A stretch of 64,000 nt of DNA from the NCBI RefSeq assembly GCF_004365355.1, contig NZ_SODP01000001.1, forward strand, positions 1 to 64,000, written 5' to 3'. Positions 1-8,112 of the stretch are shown here, one piece after another (positions within the stretch are counted from its first letter, which is position 1; each line of letters opens with the position of its first letter). Position numbers and translations under genes: made by a program. Source of the stretch: Kribbella pratensis. Its GTDB lineage: Bacteria > Actinomycetota > Actinomycetes > Propionibacteriales > Kribbellaceae. The notes beneath the pieces were generated by a model, which ran no database searches, was not told the DNA's origin, and saw only the letters and a program-made list of their open reading frames with translations.

Positions 1-492
1 CAGGTCGAGGCCATGACGATGGGCGACCGGGTCGCGGTCCTCAAGGACGGCGTGCTGCAGCAGGTCGACACCCCGCTGAACCTCTACGACCGGCCCCGCA
101 ACAAGTTCGTCGCCGGCTTCATCGGGTCCCCGGCGATGAACCTGATCACCGCCCAGATCGTCGACGGCGGCGCCAAGATCGGCGACTACGTCGTCCCGAT
201 CGCCCGCGACCTGCTCGCCAAGGCCGGCGACGACAAGACCCTGACGCTGGGTGTCCGGCCCGAGGCGTTGCACATCGCCGACCAGGGGCTGCCGGTCAAG
301 GTCTCCGTCATCGAGGAACTCGGCTCCGACGCGTTCCTGTACGGCTCGGCCGACCACGCCGAGAACCAGCAGATCATCGCCCGCATCGGCACCCGCCTGC
401 ACAACGACAAGGGCACCGAGGTCTACCTGGCCCCCGACCCCGACAAGCTGCACCTGTTCTCCACCTCCACCGAGGAACGCCTGACGGCCTGA
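1..492 (+). CDS. ABC transporter ATP-binding protein, C-terminal part (sugar-importer type)
   Basis: The 5' end is cut by the window. The visible 163 residues begin at the Q-V-E-A-M-T-M-G-D-R segment that follows the H-loop in MsmK/UgpC/MsiK-type ATPases. They continue through the D-loop-distal VLKDGVLQQVDTP stretch and the NLYDRPRNKFVAGFIGSPAMN hinge into the C-terminal OB-fold (TOBE) domain with the GVRPEAL motif. This subfamily energises sugar or glycerol-3-phosphate importers and often serves several permeases. Walker A, Walker B and the signature lie outside the window, so activity cannot be judged. No permease or binding protein follows, so it is the last gene of its operon or a stand-alone shared ATPase. 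Confidence 0.9.
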   Translation, partial: QVEAMTMGDRVAVLKDGVLQQVDTPLNLYDRPRNKFVAGFIGSPAMNLITAQIVDGGAKIGDYVVPIARDLLAKAGDDKTLTLGVRPEALHIADQGLPVKVSVIEELGSDAFLYGSADHAENQQIIARIGTRLHNDKGTEVYLAPDPDKLHLFSTSTEERLTA

Positions 493-536
493 GTAGGAGC
501 CCTCGGCACGTTGGACTACCAGAACTACGGAGACCC

Positions 537-1310
537 GTGGAAAGAACAGCGCCACAGCGGCGATTGAGCTGGCAGACCGGAACCGTCGTCGAAGCGGTCC
601 AGGAGACGACGGAGGCCCGGACGATCAAGCTCGCCGTACCCGAGTGGACCACCCATCGTCCCGGGCAGCACGTGGATGTGCGGCTCACCGCGGCCGACGG
701 GTATCAGGCCGAACGCAGCTACTCGATCGCGTCGGCGCCCGAGGACGAGTACGTCGTGCTGACCGTCGAGCGGATCGTGAACGGCGAGGTCTCGCCGTAC
801 CTCGTCGACGAGTTGCGGGTGGGGGACGAGCTCGCACTCCGCGGCCCGCTCGGAGGGTACTTCGTCTGGGGCGACGAGCTCGGCGGTCCGTTGTTCCTGG
901 TCGCGGGCGGATCGGGGCTCGTGCCGCTGCGGGCGATGCTGCGGCACCACCGGGCCGCCGGCAGTCGGGTGCCGGTGCGGCTGCTGTGCTCGGCTCGGTC
1001 CCTGGACCTGCTGATCTATCGCGACGAGTTGATGGAGATCGCCGCCTACGACCTGTTCGACATCTCGGTCACGCTGACCCGGGAGCCGGCCGGCAGCTGG
1101 CGCGGGTACCGGCGGCGGGTCGACGGCGAGCTGCTGACGGAGACCGGCTGGCCGGCCGCGGACCGGCCCTTGACCTACATCTGCGGACCGACCGGCTTCG
1201 TCGAGACGGCAGCTGACCATTTAGTTGCCTTGGGCCATGATCCGCTCCGGATCCGCACCGAACGCTTCGGTGGAACAGGGATGACCCGCGCGTCGACTCC
1301 GGGGGACTGA
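537..1310 (+). CDS. FAD/NAD(P)-binding oxidoreductase (ferredoxin-reductase fold)
   Basis: 257 residues with a GTG start, a good fit because a GGAG stretch lies 5 to 8 bases upstream. Residues about 1-100 form the FAD-binding barrel with the RSYSIAS flavin motif. Residues about 105-250 form the NAD(P) domain, with GGSGLVPLRAML and the C-terminal CGPTGFVE motif. There is no 2Fe-2S domain, so it needs a separate electron acceptor. In actinobacteria this short class often sits beside a molybdopterin sulfite-oxidase-like gene, but none is present here and the partner is unknown. It lies 44 bases after the ABC ATPase; the two probably do not share a function. Confidence 0.85.
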   Translation: MERTAPQRRLSWQTGTVVEAVQETTEARTIKLAVPEWTTHRPGQHVDVRLTAADGYQAERSYSIASAPEDEYVVLTVERIVNGEVSPYLVDELRVGDELALRGPLGGYFVWGDELGGPLFLVAGGSGLVPLRAMLRHHRAAGSRVPVRLLCSARSLDLLIYRDELMEIAAYDLFDISVTLTREPAGSWRGYRRRVDGELLTETGWPAADRPLTYICGPTGFVETAADHLVALGHDPLRIRTERFGGTGMTRASTPGD

Positions 1311-1456
1311 CCTGAACCCGGTCGCGGCCGCGTGGACGAGGTTGCCCCGGGGATGACCCGGTGCTTACCAGCCAGTGGCTAGCCGTGTGGCCGGTCCGCG
1401 GGCGGGACGCCGTTCACCCAGGGGATACGGGCAGTCGGAGACGTAAACTCCGCAGC

Positions 1457-4183
1457 GTGTTGCACGATCGGCGGGAAGAGAATCGGCTGCTGAGCAGCCT
1501 TCTCGATGCTGTTCGCGCTGGTCGTAGCCGCAGCCTGGTTGTCTGCGGGGAGCCCGGCGTGGGCAAGACCGCGTTGCTCGACCATTTCGTGCAACAGGTG
1601 TCCGACTGCCAGGTCACGTGGGTGTCCGGGCTGGAGGCCGAGCAGGAGCTGGCCTTCGCAGGCCTGCACCAGATCTGCCGGCCCTTTCTAAACGGGCTCG
1701 AGGTCCTGCCCGAACCACAGCGCAACGCGCTGTCGACCGCCTTCGGGCTGCGGTCCGGACCGCCTCCGGACCCGTTCCTGATCGGCCTCGGCACCTTGAG
1801 CCTGCTGGCCGAGGCGGCGACCAGACAGCCGTTGGTCTGCATCGTCGACGATGCTCAGTGGTTCGACACCTCGTCGCTGCAGGCCCTGACCTTCGCTGCC
1901 CGGCGGATGGTGGCCGAGCGGATCGCGATGGTGTTCGCGGCGCGTGACTGCGACGGGGCCAAGGATTTCGCGGGCATCCCGCAGTTGGCGCTCGGAGGGC
2001 TGGACGACGATGATGCGCGCGAGCTGCTGCGTACGGTGTTGCCTGGTCCCGCGGACCAGCGGGTACTCGACCAGATCGTCGCCGAGTCACGGGGAATCCC
2101 GCTCGCACTGATCGAGGCGCCGCGGACGCTGGACCCGGCCCAGCTGGCCGGCGGGTTCGGTCTGCCGGGGTCGCAGCTCGTGCCGCGCTCGGTCGAGGAG
2201 ACGTACATTCGCGCCCTGGACGAGCTCCCCGCGGACTCCCGGCGGCTCTTGGTGATCGCTGCGGCTGAGCCACTGGGTGACGCGCTGCTGACGTGGCGTG
2301 CCGCGGAGACGCTCGGCATCGGTCTGCCGGCCGCCGGACCGGCGGAGGCGTCCGGCCTGGTGCGGATCGGGACGCGGGTCCGGTTCCGGCATCCACTGGT
2401 CCGGTCGGCTGTCTATCGTTCGGCCGCACCGGAAGAAGTCCGCCAGGCCCATGCGGCCCTCGCGGCGGCCACCGATCCGGGTGCGGACCCCGAGCGACGC
2501 GCCTGGCACCGGTCGCAGTCGGTGATCGGGCCGGACGAGGATGTCGCCGCCGAACTCGAGGAATCGGCGGCCAGGGCTCAGAGCCGCGGCGGTCTGATCG
2601 CCGCAGCCGCCTTCCTGTCGCGAGCGGTCGAGCTGACCGGCGGGACGTCGCGCCGTACCCGACGGGCGATCGCGGCGGCCGGGGCCTTCCACCAGGCCGG
2701 TCGTTCCGAGAACGCGTTGCGGCTGCTGCTGGTTGCGGAGACGGGCCGCCTCGATGACCGGACGCGGGCGGAGATCGATCTGCTCCGGGCGCAGATCGCG
2801 TTCACCGCCAACCGCGGCGTCGAGGCGCCACCGCTGTTGCTGCGGGCGGCGCGGCAGCTGGAGACGATCGACCCGGCGAGGGCTCGTGAGACGTACCTCG
2901 ATGCGCTGTTCGCGGCGATGTTCGCCGACGACGGGGCGGCGAAGAGCCTCGCCGAGGTTGCCGAGGCAGCCCGGAACGCGGTCCGGCCGACCGCCGCGGG
3001 TGCCATGGACCTGCTGCTGGACGGGTTGGCAGTCCGCTTCACGGACGGCTATGCGGCCGCGGTTCCGCTGCTGACCGAGGCCCTGGCGGCGTTCCAGGAC
3101 GTTACGCTCACGGCTGAGTCGATGCGGTGGTTCTGGCTCGCGCACATCGTGGCGGGCAATCTCTGGAACGAACAGACGCTCGACAACCAGCGTCACCTGG
3201 ACCTGGCGCGGGCGCTCGGAGCGATGGCGACCCTTCCGCTCGCGCTCAGCGTCCGGATGGGCGCGCACGTCCTGACCGGCGAGCTCGACCGAGCCGCCGG
3301 GCTGCAGACCGAGCTCGACGCAGTGAACGAGGTCACCAGGCTGCCCATGGCTCCGTACGGCGCTTTGCTGCTGGCAGCGTGGCAAGGACACGAGCAGCGC
3401 GCCCGTGCGTTGATCGTCCGGGCGGTGAGCGAGGCGCATCGTCGTGGCGAGAGTTTCGGTCTGATCCTGACCGGAACGGCCGCAGCTGTGCTGAACAACA
3501 GCCTCGGGCAGTACCAGGAAGCGTATGAGGAGGCGACGAAGGCCGCGCAACGGCCGCCGGTCATGGGCGTGGAGCCGTGGGCCGTCCTGGCCGAGCTGGC
3601 GGAGGCGGCGGTGCGACTCGGCCGTCGTGCCGGAGCCGAAGCGGCCTGCGAACGGCTGGCCGAGACTACCCAGGCCACGCGTACCGCCTGGGGGCTTGGG
3701 ATCGAAGCCCGCTGCCGTGCGTTGCTGGCGGCCGACGACGATGCGGAAGCGCAGTACCGGACCGCGATCGAGCACCTCTCGCAAACGCGGATCCGCGGCG
3801 AGCTCGCCCGCAGTCACCTGCTGTTCGGCGAGTGGCTCCGCCGGGCGAACCGTGTGAGCGAGGCGCGGGAGCAGCTGCGGACGGCGTACGAACAGTTCAG
3901 CCGGATGGGGATGCAGGCGTTCGCGGAGCGATCGGCCGGCGAGCTGAGGGCAGCGGGTGGTCCGGTGCCGACCGGCACGGGTACCCCGACTCCGGACCTG
4001 CTGACGGCGCAGGAGGCGCAGGTCGCCCGGCTGGTCGCGGATGGTTTGTCCAACGCCGAGATCGCCGCTCGGCTGTTCCTCAGCCCGCGGACCGTCGAGT
4101 GGCACCTGGGCAAGGTGTTCGCGAAGCTCCAGTTGACGTCGCGCCGGCAACTACGGCACGAGCAGCTGCCAGGCTCCAGCTGA
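1457..4183 (+). CDS. LAL-type LuxR transcriptional regulator with AAA ATPase domain
   Basis: About 908 residues. I chose the GTG at 1457 because the reading V-L-H-D-R-R-E-E-N-R-L is the usual N-terminus of LAL proteins. An in-frame GTG at 1361 would add 32 poorly conserved residues. The N-terminal ATPase has Walker A GEPGVGKTA (Lys about residue 37) and Walker B LVCIVDDAQWFD. A long alpha-helical TPR-like middle follows, then a C-terminal LuxR helix-turn-helix with LTAQEAQVARLVADGLSNAE and SPRTVEWHL. LAL regulators couple ATP and ligand binding to transcription activation of nearby genes. The target is unknown; the downstream oxidoreductase is 79 bases away on the same strand. Confidence 0.88.
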   Translation: MLHDRREENRLLSSLLDAVRAGRSRSLVVCGEPGVGKTALLDHFVQQVSDCQVTWVSGLEAEQELAFAGLHQICRPFLNGLEVLPEPQRNALSTAFGLRSGPPPDPFLIGLGTLSLLAEAATRQPLVCIVDDAQWFDTSSLQALTFAARRMVAERIAMVFAARDCDGAKDFAGIPQLALGGLDDDDARELLRTVLPGPADQRVLDQIVAESRGIPLALIEAPRTLDPAQLAGGFGLPGSQLVPRSVEETYIRALDELPADSRRLLVIAAAEPLGDALLTWRAAETLGIGLPAAGPAEASGLVRIGTRVRFRHPLVRSAVYRSAAPEEVRQAHAALAAATDPGADPERRAWHRSQSVIGPDEDVAAELEESAARAQSRGGLIAAAAFLSRAVELTGGTSRRTRRAIAAAGAFHQAGRSENALRLLLVAETGRLDDRTRAEIDLLRAQIAFTANRGVEAPPLLLRAARQLETIDPARARETYLDALFAAMFADDGAAKSLAEVAEAARNAVRPTAAGAMDLLLDGLAVRFTDGYAAAVPLLTEALAAFQDVTLTAESMRWFWLAHIVAGNLWNEQTLDNQRHLDLARALGAMATLPLALSVRMGAHVLTGELDRAAGLQTELDAVNEVTRLPMAPYGALLLAAWQGHEQRARALIVRAVSEAHRRGESFGLILTGTAAAVLNNSLGQYQEAYEEATKAAQRPPVMGVEPWAVLAELAEAAVRLGRRAGAEAACERLAETTQATRTAWGLGIEARCRALLAADDDAEAQYRTAIEHLSQTRIRGELARSHLLFGEWLRRANRVSEAREQLRTAYEQFSRMGMQAFAERSAGELRAAGGPVPTGTGTPTPDLLTAQEAQVARLVADGLSNAEIAARLFLSPRTVEWHLGKVFAKLQLTSRRQLRHEQLPGSS

Positions 4184-4262
4184 GCCCGGGACCCCTACCA
4201 GTGCCGCATACCGGGGATCTGACAGACGCGGTCGCCGGGCCAGGCGGCGGACAGTCGCTGCT

Positions 4263-5708
4263 GTGACCAGTGCAGAGGAAACGCAGGAGTTCGACGTTGT
4301 TGTGATCGGTGCCGGCCCGATCGGCCAGACACTGGCCGACCGTGCGCGAGCCGGTGGCCTGACGGTGGCGGTGGTGGAACGTGAGCTCGTCGGCGGCGAA
4401 TGCTCGTACTGGGCCTGCATCCCGAGCAAGGCGATGTTGCGTCCGGTGGTCGCGATCGCGGAGGCGACCGAGGTCGACGGCGCGCGCGAGGCGGTGACGG
4501 GATCGATCGACGCCAAGGGTGTCTTCGGTCGCCGCGACCGGTACGTCACCGGCTGGGACGACTCCGGTCAGGCGGACTGGGTCGGCAGCATCGGTGCGAC
4601 ACTGATTCGCGGGCACGGCCGGCTCGACGGTCCGCGCCGGGTCGCGGTGACGACGGCCGACGACCGGGTGCTCGTTCTGACGGCACGGCAGGCGGTGGCC
4701 ATCTGCACCGGAAGTATCGCCGCGGCACCGGACCTCCCCGGGATCGCCGAGGCGCGGCCGTGGACAAACCGGCATGCGACCGACAGCAGCGTGGTCCCGG
4801 GCCGGCTGGTGGTCGTGGGCGGCGGCCCGGTCGGCGTCGAGATGGCGACGGCATGGAACGGCCTGGGAGCCGAGGTCACCTTGATCGCGCGCGAGCACGG
4901 GCTGCTGACGCAGATGGAGCCGTTCGCCGGCGAGCTGGTGGCCGAGGGGCTGACCGTCGCGGGTGTGACGGTGCGTACGGCGTCGATCGTCGAGTCGCTG
5001 CGCCGCCCGGTCGAGGCCGGACCCGTCACGGTCGCGCTCGACAACGGTGACAGGGTCGAGGCCGACGAGGTGCTCTTCGCGATCGGCCGTATCCCGCTGA
5101 CCGGCGACATCGGTCTGGAAACGGTCGGGCTGCCGTCCGGGACCTGGCTCGAGGTGGATGACACCTGCCGGGTCCGCGGCGTCGACGACGGCTGGTTGTA
5201 CGCGCTCGGTGACGTGAACCACCGCGCGCTGCTGACTCACCAAGGCAAGTACCAGGCCCGGATCGCGGGCCAGGCCATCGTCGACCAGGCCGCCGACCGG
5301 CCGCTCGACCTGGCGAGTTGGGGGCCGCACGTGACCAGCGCGGACGCGGCCGCCGTACCGCAGGTCGTGTTCACGACGCCGGAGGCGGCGTCTGTCGGAC
5401 GGACCGCGGCCCGTGCGGAGGTGGACGGCTTCCGGACTCGTGTGGTCGACGTCGAGATCGGTGACGTCGTGGTCGGCGCCAAGCTGTACGCCGACGGGTA
5501 CCGCGGCCGCGCCCGTATGGTCGTGGACGAGGACACCCGGACGTTGCTCGGCGTCACGTTCGTCGGTCCGGGCGTCACCGAGCTCCTGCACTCGGCAACG
5601 GTGGCGGTCGCGGCCCAGGTCTCGATCGACCGGTTGTGGCACGCGGTCCCGTCGTTCCCGACCATCAGCGAGGTGTGGTTGCGCCTCCTCGAAGCGTACC
5701 GAGGCTGA
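4263..5708 (+). CDS. Class I pyridine nucleotide-disulfide oxidoreductase (mercuric reductase / lipoamide dehydrogenase-like)
   Basis: 481 residues. The N-terminal FAD Rossmann motif is VVVIGAGPIG, followed by the redox-active disulfide in GGECSYWACIPSK, which keeps the CxxxxC spacing. A second Rossmann motif (VVGGGPVGVE) binds NAD(P)H, and the FAD ribityl motif ends in YALGDV. The C-terminal dimerisation domain ends with PSFPTISEVWLRLLE. In lipoamide dehydrogenase this position reads HPT with a catalytic His; here it is F-P-T, so classical dihydrolipoamide oxidation is doubtful. It may reduce another disulfide, a quinone or a metal. GTG start; no merR or merP neighbour, so a mercury role is not supported by context. 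Confidence 0.85.
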   Translation: MTSAEETQEFDVVVIGAGPIGQTLADRARAGGLTVAVVERELVGGECSYWACIPSKAMLRPVVAIAEATEVDGAREAVTGSIDAKGVFGRRDRYVTGWDDSGQADWVGSIGATLIRGHGRLDGPRRVAVTTADDRVLVLTARQAVAICTGSIAAAPDLPGIAEARPWTNRHATDSSVVPGRLVVVGGGPVGVEMATAWNGLGAEVTLIAREHGLLTQMEPFAGELVAEGLTVAGVTVRTASIVESLRRPVEAGPVTVALDNGDRVEADEVLFAIGRIPLTGDIGLETVGLPSGTWLEVDDTCRVRGVDDGWLYALGDVNHRALLTHQGKYQARIAGQAIVDQAADRPLDLASWGPHVTSADAAAVPQVVFTTPEAASVGRTAARAEVDGFRTRVVDVEIGDVVVGAKLYADGYRGRARMVVDEDTRTLLGVTFVGPGVTELLHSATVAVAAQVSIDRLWHAVPSFPTISEVWLRLLEAYRG

Positions 5709-5722
5709 AGGAGGGTGCGGGC

Positions 5723-6010
5723 ATGATCGATTGGGGTCAGGTGACGCCGGCGGAGGTCGAGCGCGCGATGGACGAGTACGACCGGCTGGGTGCCGAGCCG
5801 TTCTTCGCCGCGCATGGCTTCGCGCCGACGACGACGTACGAGCTGGTCCGTGAGGGACGGACGTACCCGCCGAAAGCGATCCTGGGCACGGCATTCGAGC
5901 TTGCGACCGGACGCCGGCTCGCGTCGGGCGAATTCGAGGGCGGCAAGGCAGGAGCGGTCAAGGTGCTCGGCGAGTTGGGATTCGCCGTGCAGCGCAAGGG
6001 GGAGAGATGA
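5723..6010 (+). CDS. Small orphan protein resembling the N-terminal head domain of ScoMcrA-type endonucleases
   Basis: 95 residues, ATG preceded by a strong GAAGGAGG Shine-Dalgarno at about 5708. The whole protein matches the pattern of the small domain found at the N-terminus of ScoMcrA and related HNH proteins: a W-x-x-V-T start, the YPPKAILG-A stretch, TGRRL, the EFEGGKAGAV segment and a final LGELGF. No SRA or HNH domain follows, so by itself it is not a restriction enzyme. Its stop overlaps the start of the next gene (ATGA), indicating translational coupling. The domain assignment is from memory of the family and is moderately certain; the function is unknown. Confidence 0.65.
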   Translation: MIDWGQVTPAEVERAMDEYDRLGAEPFFAAHGFAPTTTYELVREGRTYPPKAILGTAFELATGRRLASGEFEGGKAGAVKVLGELGFAVQRKGER

Positions 6011-6321
6011 CGGAGCCGCTGAGCAACGGGCAGGCGGTCGACGCTGCGGACATCGCGCGTGCGGTGACCGCGGGCGTGCTTCGGTACGGCGATGGGGCGC
6101 GGCAGGTGTTCGAGGCGTCGGGCACCACGACGTACACCGAGGGCAGTAGCGATACCCGCGGGACGTGGTCGGTGGAGGACGGCAGGTTCTGCTCGTTCTG
6201 GCCGCCGTCGTTCCGGGCTTGGTACGAGCTGCGGTGGATTGTCGAGAACGGCGTCGTGGTAGGTCTGACGTTCATCGACCCGGCGCGGGGATCGCGCTTC
6301 GACGGGTGGTACGAGCGGTAA
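6007..6321 (+). CDS. Hypothetical protein, 104 residues
   Basis: Starts within the stop codon of the preceding gene. No signal peptide or membrane segment is evident. The central segment GTWSVEDGRFCSFWPPSFRAWYELRW suggests a small beta-barrel fold of the DUF995/lipocalin-like kind, but I do not recognise a family with confidence. Its coupling to the ScoMcrA-head-like gene suggests that the two products act together. Confidence 0.6.
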   Translation: MTEPLSNGQAVDAADIARAVTAGVLRYGDGARQVFEASGTTTYTEGSSDTRGTWSVEDGRFCSFWPPSFRAWYELRWIVENGVVVGLTFIDPARGSRFDGWYER

Positions 6322-6328
6322 CAGGCGC

Positions 6329-6355
6329 AGGCCCCGGCCGGGTTGGCCGGGGCCT
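6329..6355. terminator. Bidirectional hairpin terminator
   Basis: Perfect 11-bp inverted repeat AGGCCCCGGCC / GGCCGGGGCCT with a 5-base loop, placed between two convergent genes. There is no clear U-tract, as is common in high-GC actinobacteria. Confidence 0.75.
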
Positions 6356-6360
6356 GGGCG

Positions 6361-6843
6361 TCAGGCAGTCGGGTGCTCCTGCAGGTAGCGGACCAGCCCG
6401 GCGACGTCGTCCGGAACGAGCCGTCCGATCGCCCCGCTGGAGTAGACGCTGACGACGACCTTGCCGTCGGGGTCGAGGACGAACCCGGTGGACTGCAGAT
6501 ACTGCGGGTCGGGATTCACGAACGCCCCGGTGAGGTCGGCGACCGACGCCGCGTCGGCCCCGAAGCCGACCGGGAAGGCGAGCTTGTGTCTGGCGATCAG
6601 TTCGGCAGTGGTCGCCTCGTCATCGACCGACAGCGCCGCCACGCGCACCCCGAGCTCGTCCAGCGAGCTCGTCGCACGCTGGAAGGCCCGCAGCTGCGTG
6701 TTGCAGTACGGGCACCAGGACCCTCGGTAGAACAGCATCACGCCGAATCCGCCGTCGAACAGCGCCGGAACGGTGACCTTCTCACCGCCCGGCACAGCGA
6801 AGGTCAGATCCGGGAACCGATCTCCGGGATGAAGCAAGGGCAT
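6361..6843 (-). CDS. AhpC/TSA-family peroxiredoxin (thioredoxin fold)
   Basis: 160 residues. The start is the ATG giving MPLLHPGDRFPDLTF, the usual opening of this family; longer upstream reading is not conserved in style. The catalytic site is FYRGSWCPYCNTQLRAF, with a CxxC pair rather than the single peroxidatic Cys of classical AhpC. It probably reduces peroxides or acts as a thiol oxidoreductase in the cytoplasm. The middle VGFGADAASVADLTGAF and the C-terminal STGFVLDPDGKVVV are typical. It stands just before the stress/dormancy-like block on the same strand as other stress genes. Confidence 0.88.
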   Translation of the reverse strand: MPLLHPGDRFPDLTFAVPGGEKVTVPALFDGGFGVMLFYRGSWCPYCNTQLRAFQRATSSLDELGVRVAALSVDDEATTAELIARHKLAFPVGFGADAASVADLTGAFVNPDPQYLQSTGFVLDPDGKVVVSVYSSGAIGRLVPDDVAGLVRYLQEHPTA

Positions 6844-6928
6844 CAGCAGGACTCCTGTCGAGTGGGTGGTCGCTCGCCGTACCCCCTCAGTCTTCGAACC
6901 ACAGCACCGTTGCGCTTCCGGCAGGTGC

Positions 6929-7120
6929 CTAGTCCTTACCCCGGCCCACCACCGGCGAGGACTTCTTCGGCGGGTGCTCGGCGCTGTGTTGCTCCTTGTA
7001 GAGCTCGATGCCGAGGTGGCGGACGATCGCACGTTCCGGGTTGGTCGAACCGGCGGCGCGGCGGCGGGTAACGGTACGTTGCGCGTCTCGCTGGACGCGG
7101 CCTTTCTCGAGGTCGCTCAT
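6929..7120 (-). CDS. Small basic hypothetical protein, 63 residues
   Basis: Starts MSDLEKGRVQRDAQRT, with a GGGAG ribosome-binding site just upstream. Highly charged, no membrane segment; it contains ERAIVRHLGIELYKEQHSAEH and a lysine-rich tail. It is divergent from the DUF1876 gene and so shares a 160-bp control region with it. No family recognised. Confidence 0.6.
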   Translation of the reverse strand: MSDLEKGRVQRDAQRTVTRRRAAGSTNPERAIVRHLGIELYKEQHSAEHPPKKSSPVVGRGKD

Positions 7121-7279
7121 GGCCGGCTCCCTTCTCTCACCTTCAGCACACGCCCGTCCTCGATCGGCCGACAGTGCAGAAGGGCCTGGGCACAGTGGAC
7201 CGGACGGCCCTGGTTGTCGCCCGGCCGGTTTCCGACGATGGCCTCTAGAGAGGTATCCCCAGGGCTGAAGGACGAGACC

Positions 7280-7564
7280 ATGACCACGAGGATCACGAGC
7301 AGGCGCTGGCGCGTCGATGTCTTCGTCGACGAACACGAGGACGAACGGACCACGCACGCCGAGGCTCGCCTGCACACCAACGACAAGACCCACCTGGTCG
7401 GCCGCGGCGCCGCCCACCGGAGCCCTCATGACCGCGAGATCGCCGAGATCGGCGACGAGCTGGCCGTTGCCCGCGCGCTGTCGGACCTCGCCCACAAGCT
7501 GCTGCACGCAGCCGCGTCCGACGTCGAAGCAATCACCCACGAACGCATCCGCCTACACGGCTGA
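7280..7564 (+). CDS. DUF1876 protein (Rv1738-like, dsRBD-like fold)
   Basis: 94 residues. It begins MTTRITSRRWRVDVFVDEHE and contains the family hallmarks T-x-A-E-A-R-L, G-R-G-A-A-H-R and I-G-D-E-L-A-V-A-R-A-L-S-D-L-A. The ATG follows a GAAGGAC ribosome-binding site. The Mycobacterium tuberculosis homologue Rv1738 belongs to the DosR hypoxia regulon and is proposed to bind ribosomes during dormancy; that role here is inference. A weak DosR-like sequence (11 of 15 matches to the box in this window) lies at 7197-7211. Neighbouring stress and Rv1733c-like genes support the same regulon. Confidence 0.85.
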   Translation: MTTRITSRRWRVDVFVDEHEDERTTHAEARLHTNDKTHLVGRGAAHRSPHDREIAEIGDELAVARALSDLAHKLLHAAASDVEAITHERIRLHG

Positions 7565-7679
7565 CGCAAGCTGTCCCGCCGGACCAGCAGCAGGCAGCAG
7601 ATGCAGGCGGTCAACAGCAGCTGGGTGGCAGTCATCTCCGAATCACGGAAACGTAGCCTCGTCGGACTCGCCGTCGACT

Positions 7680-8111
7680 TCATCGAGGAGGCCGACGGTG
7701 CCCCTGAACGTCGCGGGTGGTTCGGAAGGTGTTGCGGGCTGCCGGTAGTGCGAGGGCGAGAGCTGGGACGCACCAGAGCCAGAAGCCCCAGCCGAAGAGC
7801 ATGAGGGCCAGGTGGAAGGCGATGACGGCGACGTAGCCGAGGAGCGGGGCCTTGACGAGCAGGACCGCGATGGTGAGCTCGAGCAAGGCGAGGAGGACCG
7901 CCCAGGCGGTCGGGTGCGCCATGAAGATGTTCTGCCAGCCGTCGTGGACCCAGCCGAACAAGGCCGCGTCGGCGAAGCCGTCGTACGAGTGCGGCGTGGT
8001 CAAGGCGAGTAGGACGTGTACGCCGGCGCCGCAGGCGAAGACGGCGACGAAGCCCCGGTGGACCGTCCGCCAGATGGTTGCCGACGGCATCTGAGTGGTC
8101 GGAGTAGTCAT
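7680..8111 (-). CDS. Four-helix membrane protein of unknown function
   Basis: 143 residues with about four hydrophobic helices: FVAVFACGAGVHVLLALTT, AWAVLLALLELTIAVLLV, LGYVAVIAFHLALMLFGWGF and LWCVPALALALPA. It resembles small DoxX-like or DUF-type membrane proteins but has no motif I can name. Its start codon lies one base after the stop of the upstream universal stress gene, so it belongs to the 9674-to-7680 minus-strand operon with the E2-like and stress proteins. Confidence 0.7.
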   Translation of the reverse strand: MTTPTTQMPSATIWRTVHRGFVAVFACGAGVHVLLALTTPHSYDGFADAALFGWVHDGWQNIFMAHPTAWAVLLALLELTIAVLLVKAPLLGYVAVIAFHLALMLFGWGFWLWCVPALALALPAARNTFRTTRDVQGHRRPPR

Positions 8112-8112
8112 G

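Noticed and set aside
2087..4150. Long minus-strand open frame of 687 codons opposite the first LAL gene
   Set aside because: Arg/Pro/Gly-rich composition without motifs; a shadow of the GC-rich LAL coding strand.
5723..6321. A modification-dependent restriction system
   Set aside because: Only a head-like domain is present; no SRA, HNH or methyltransferase nearby.
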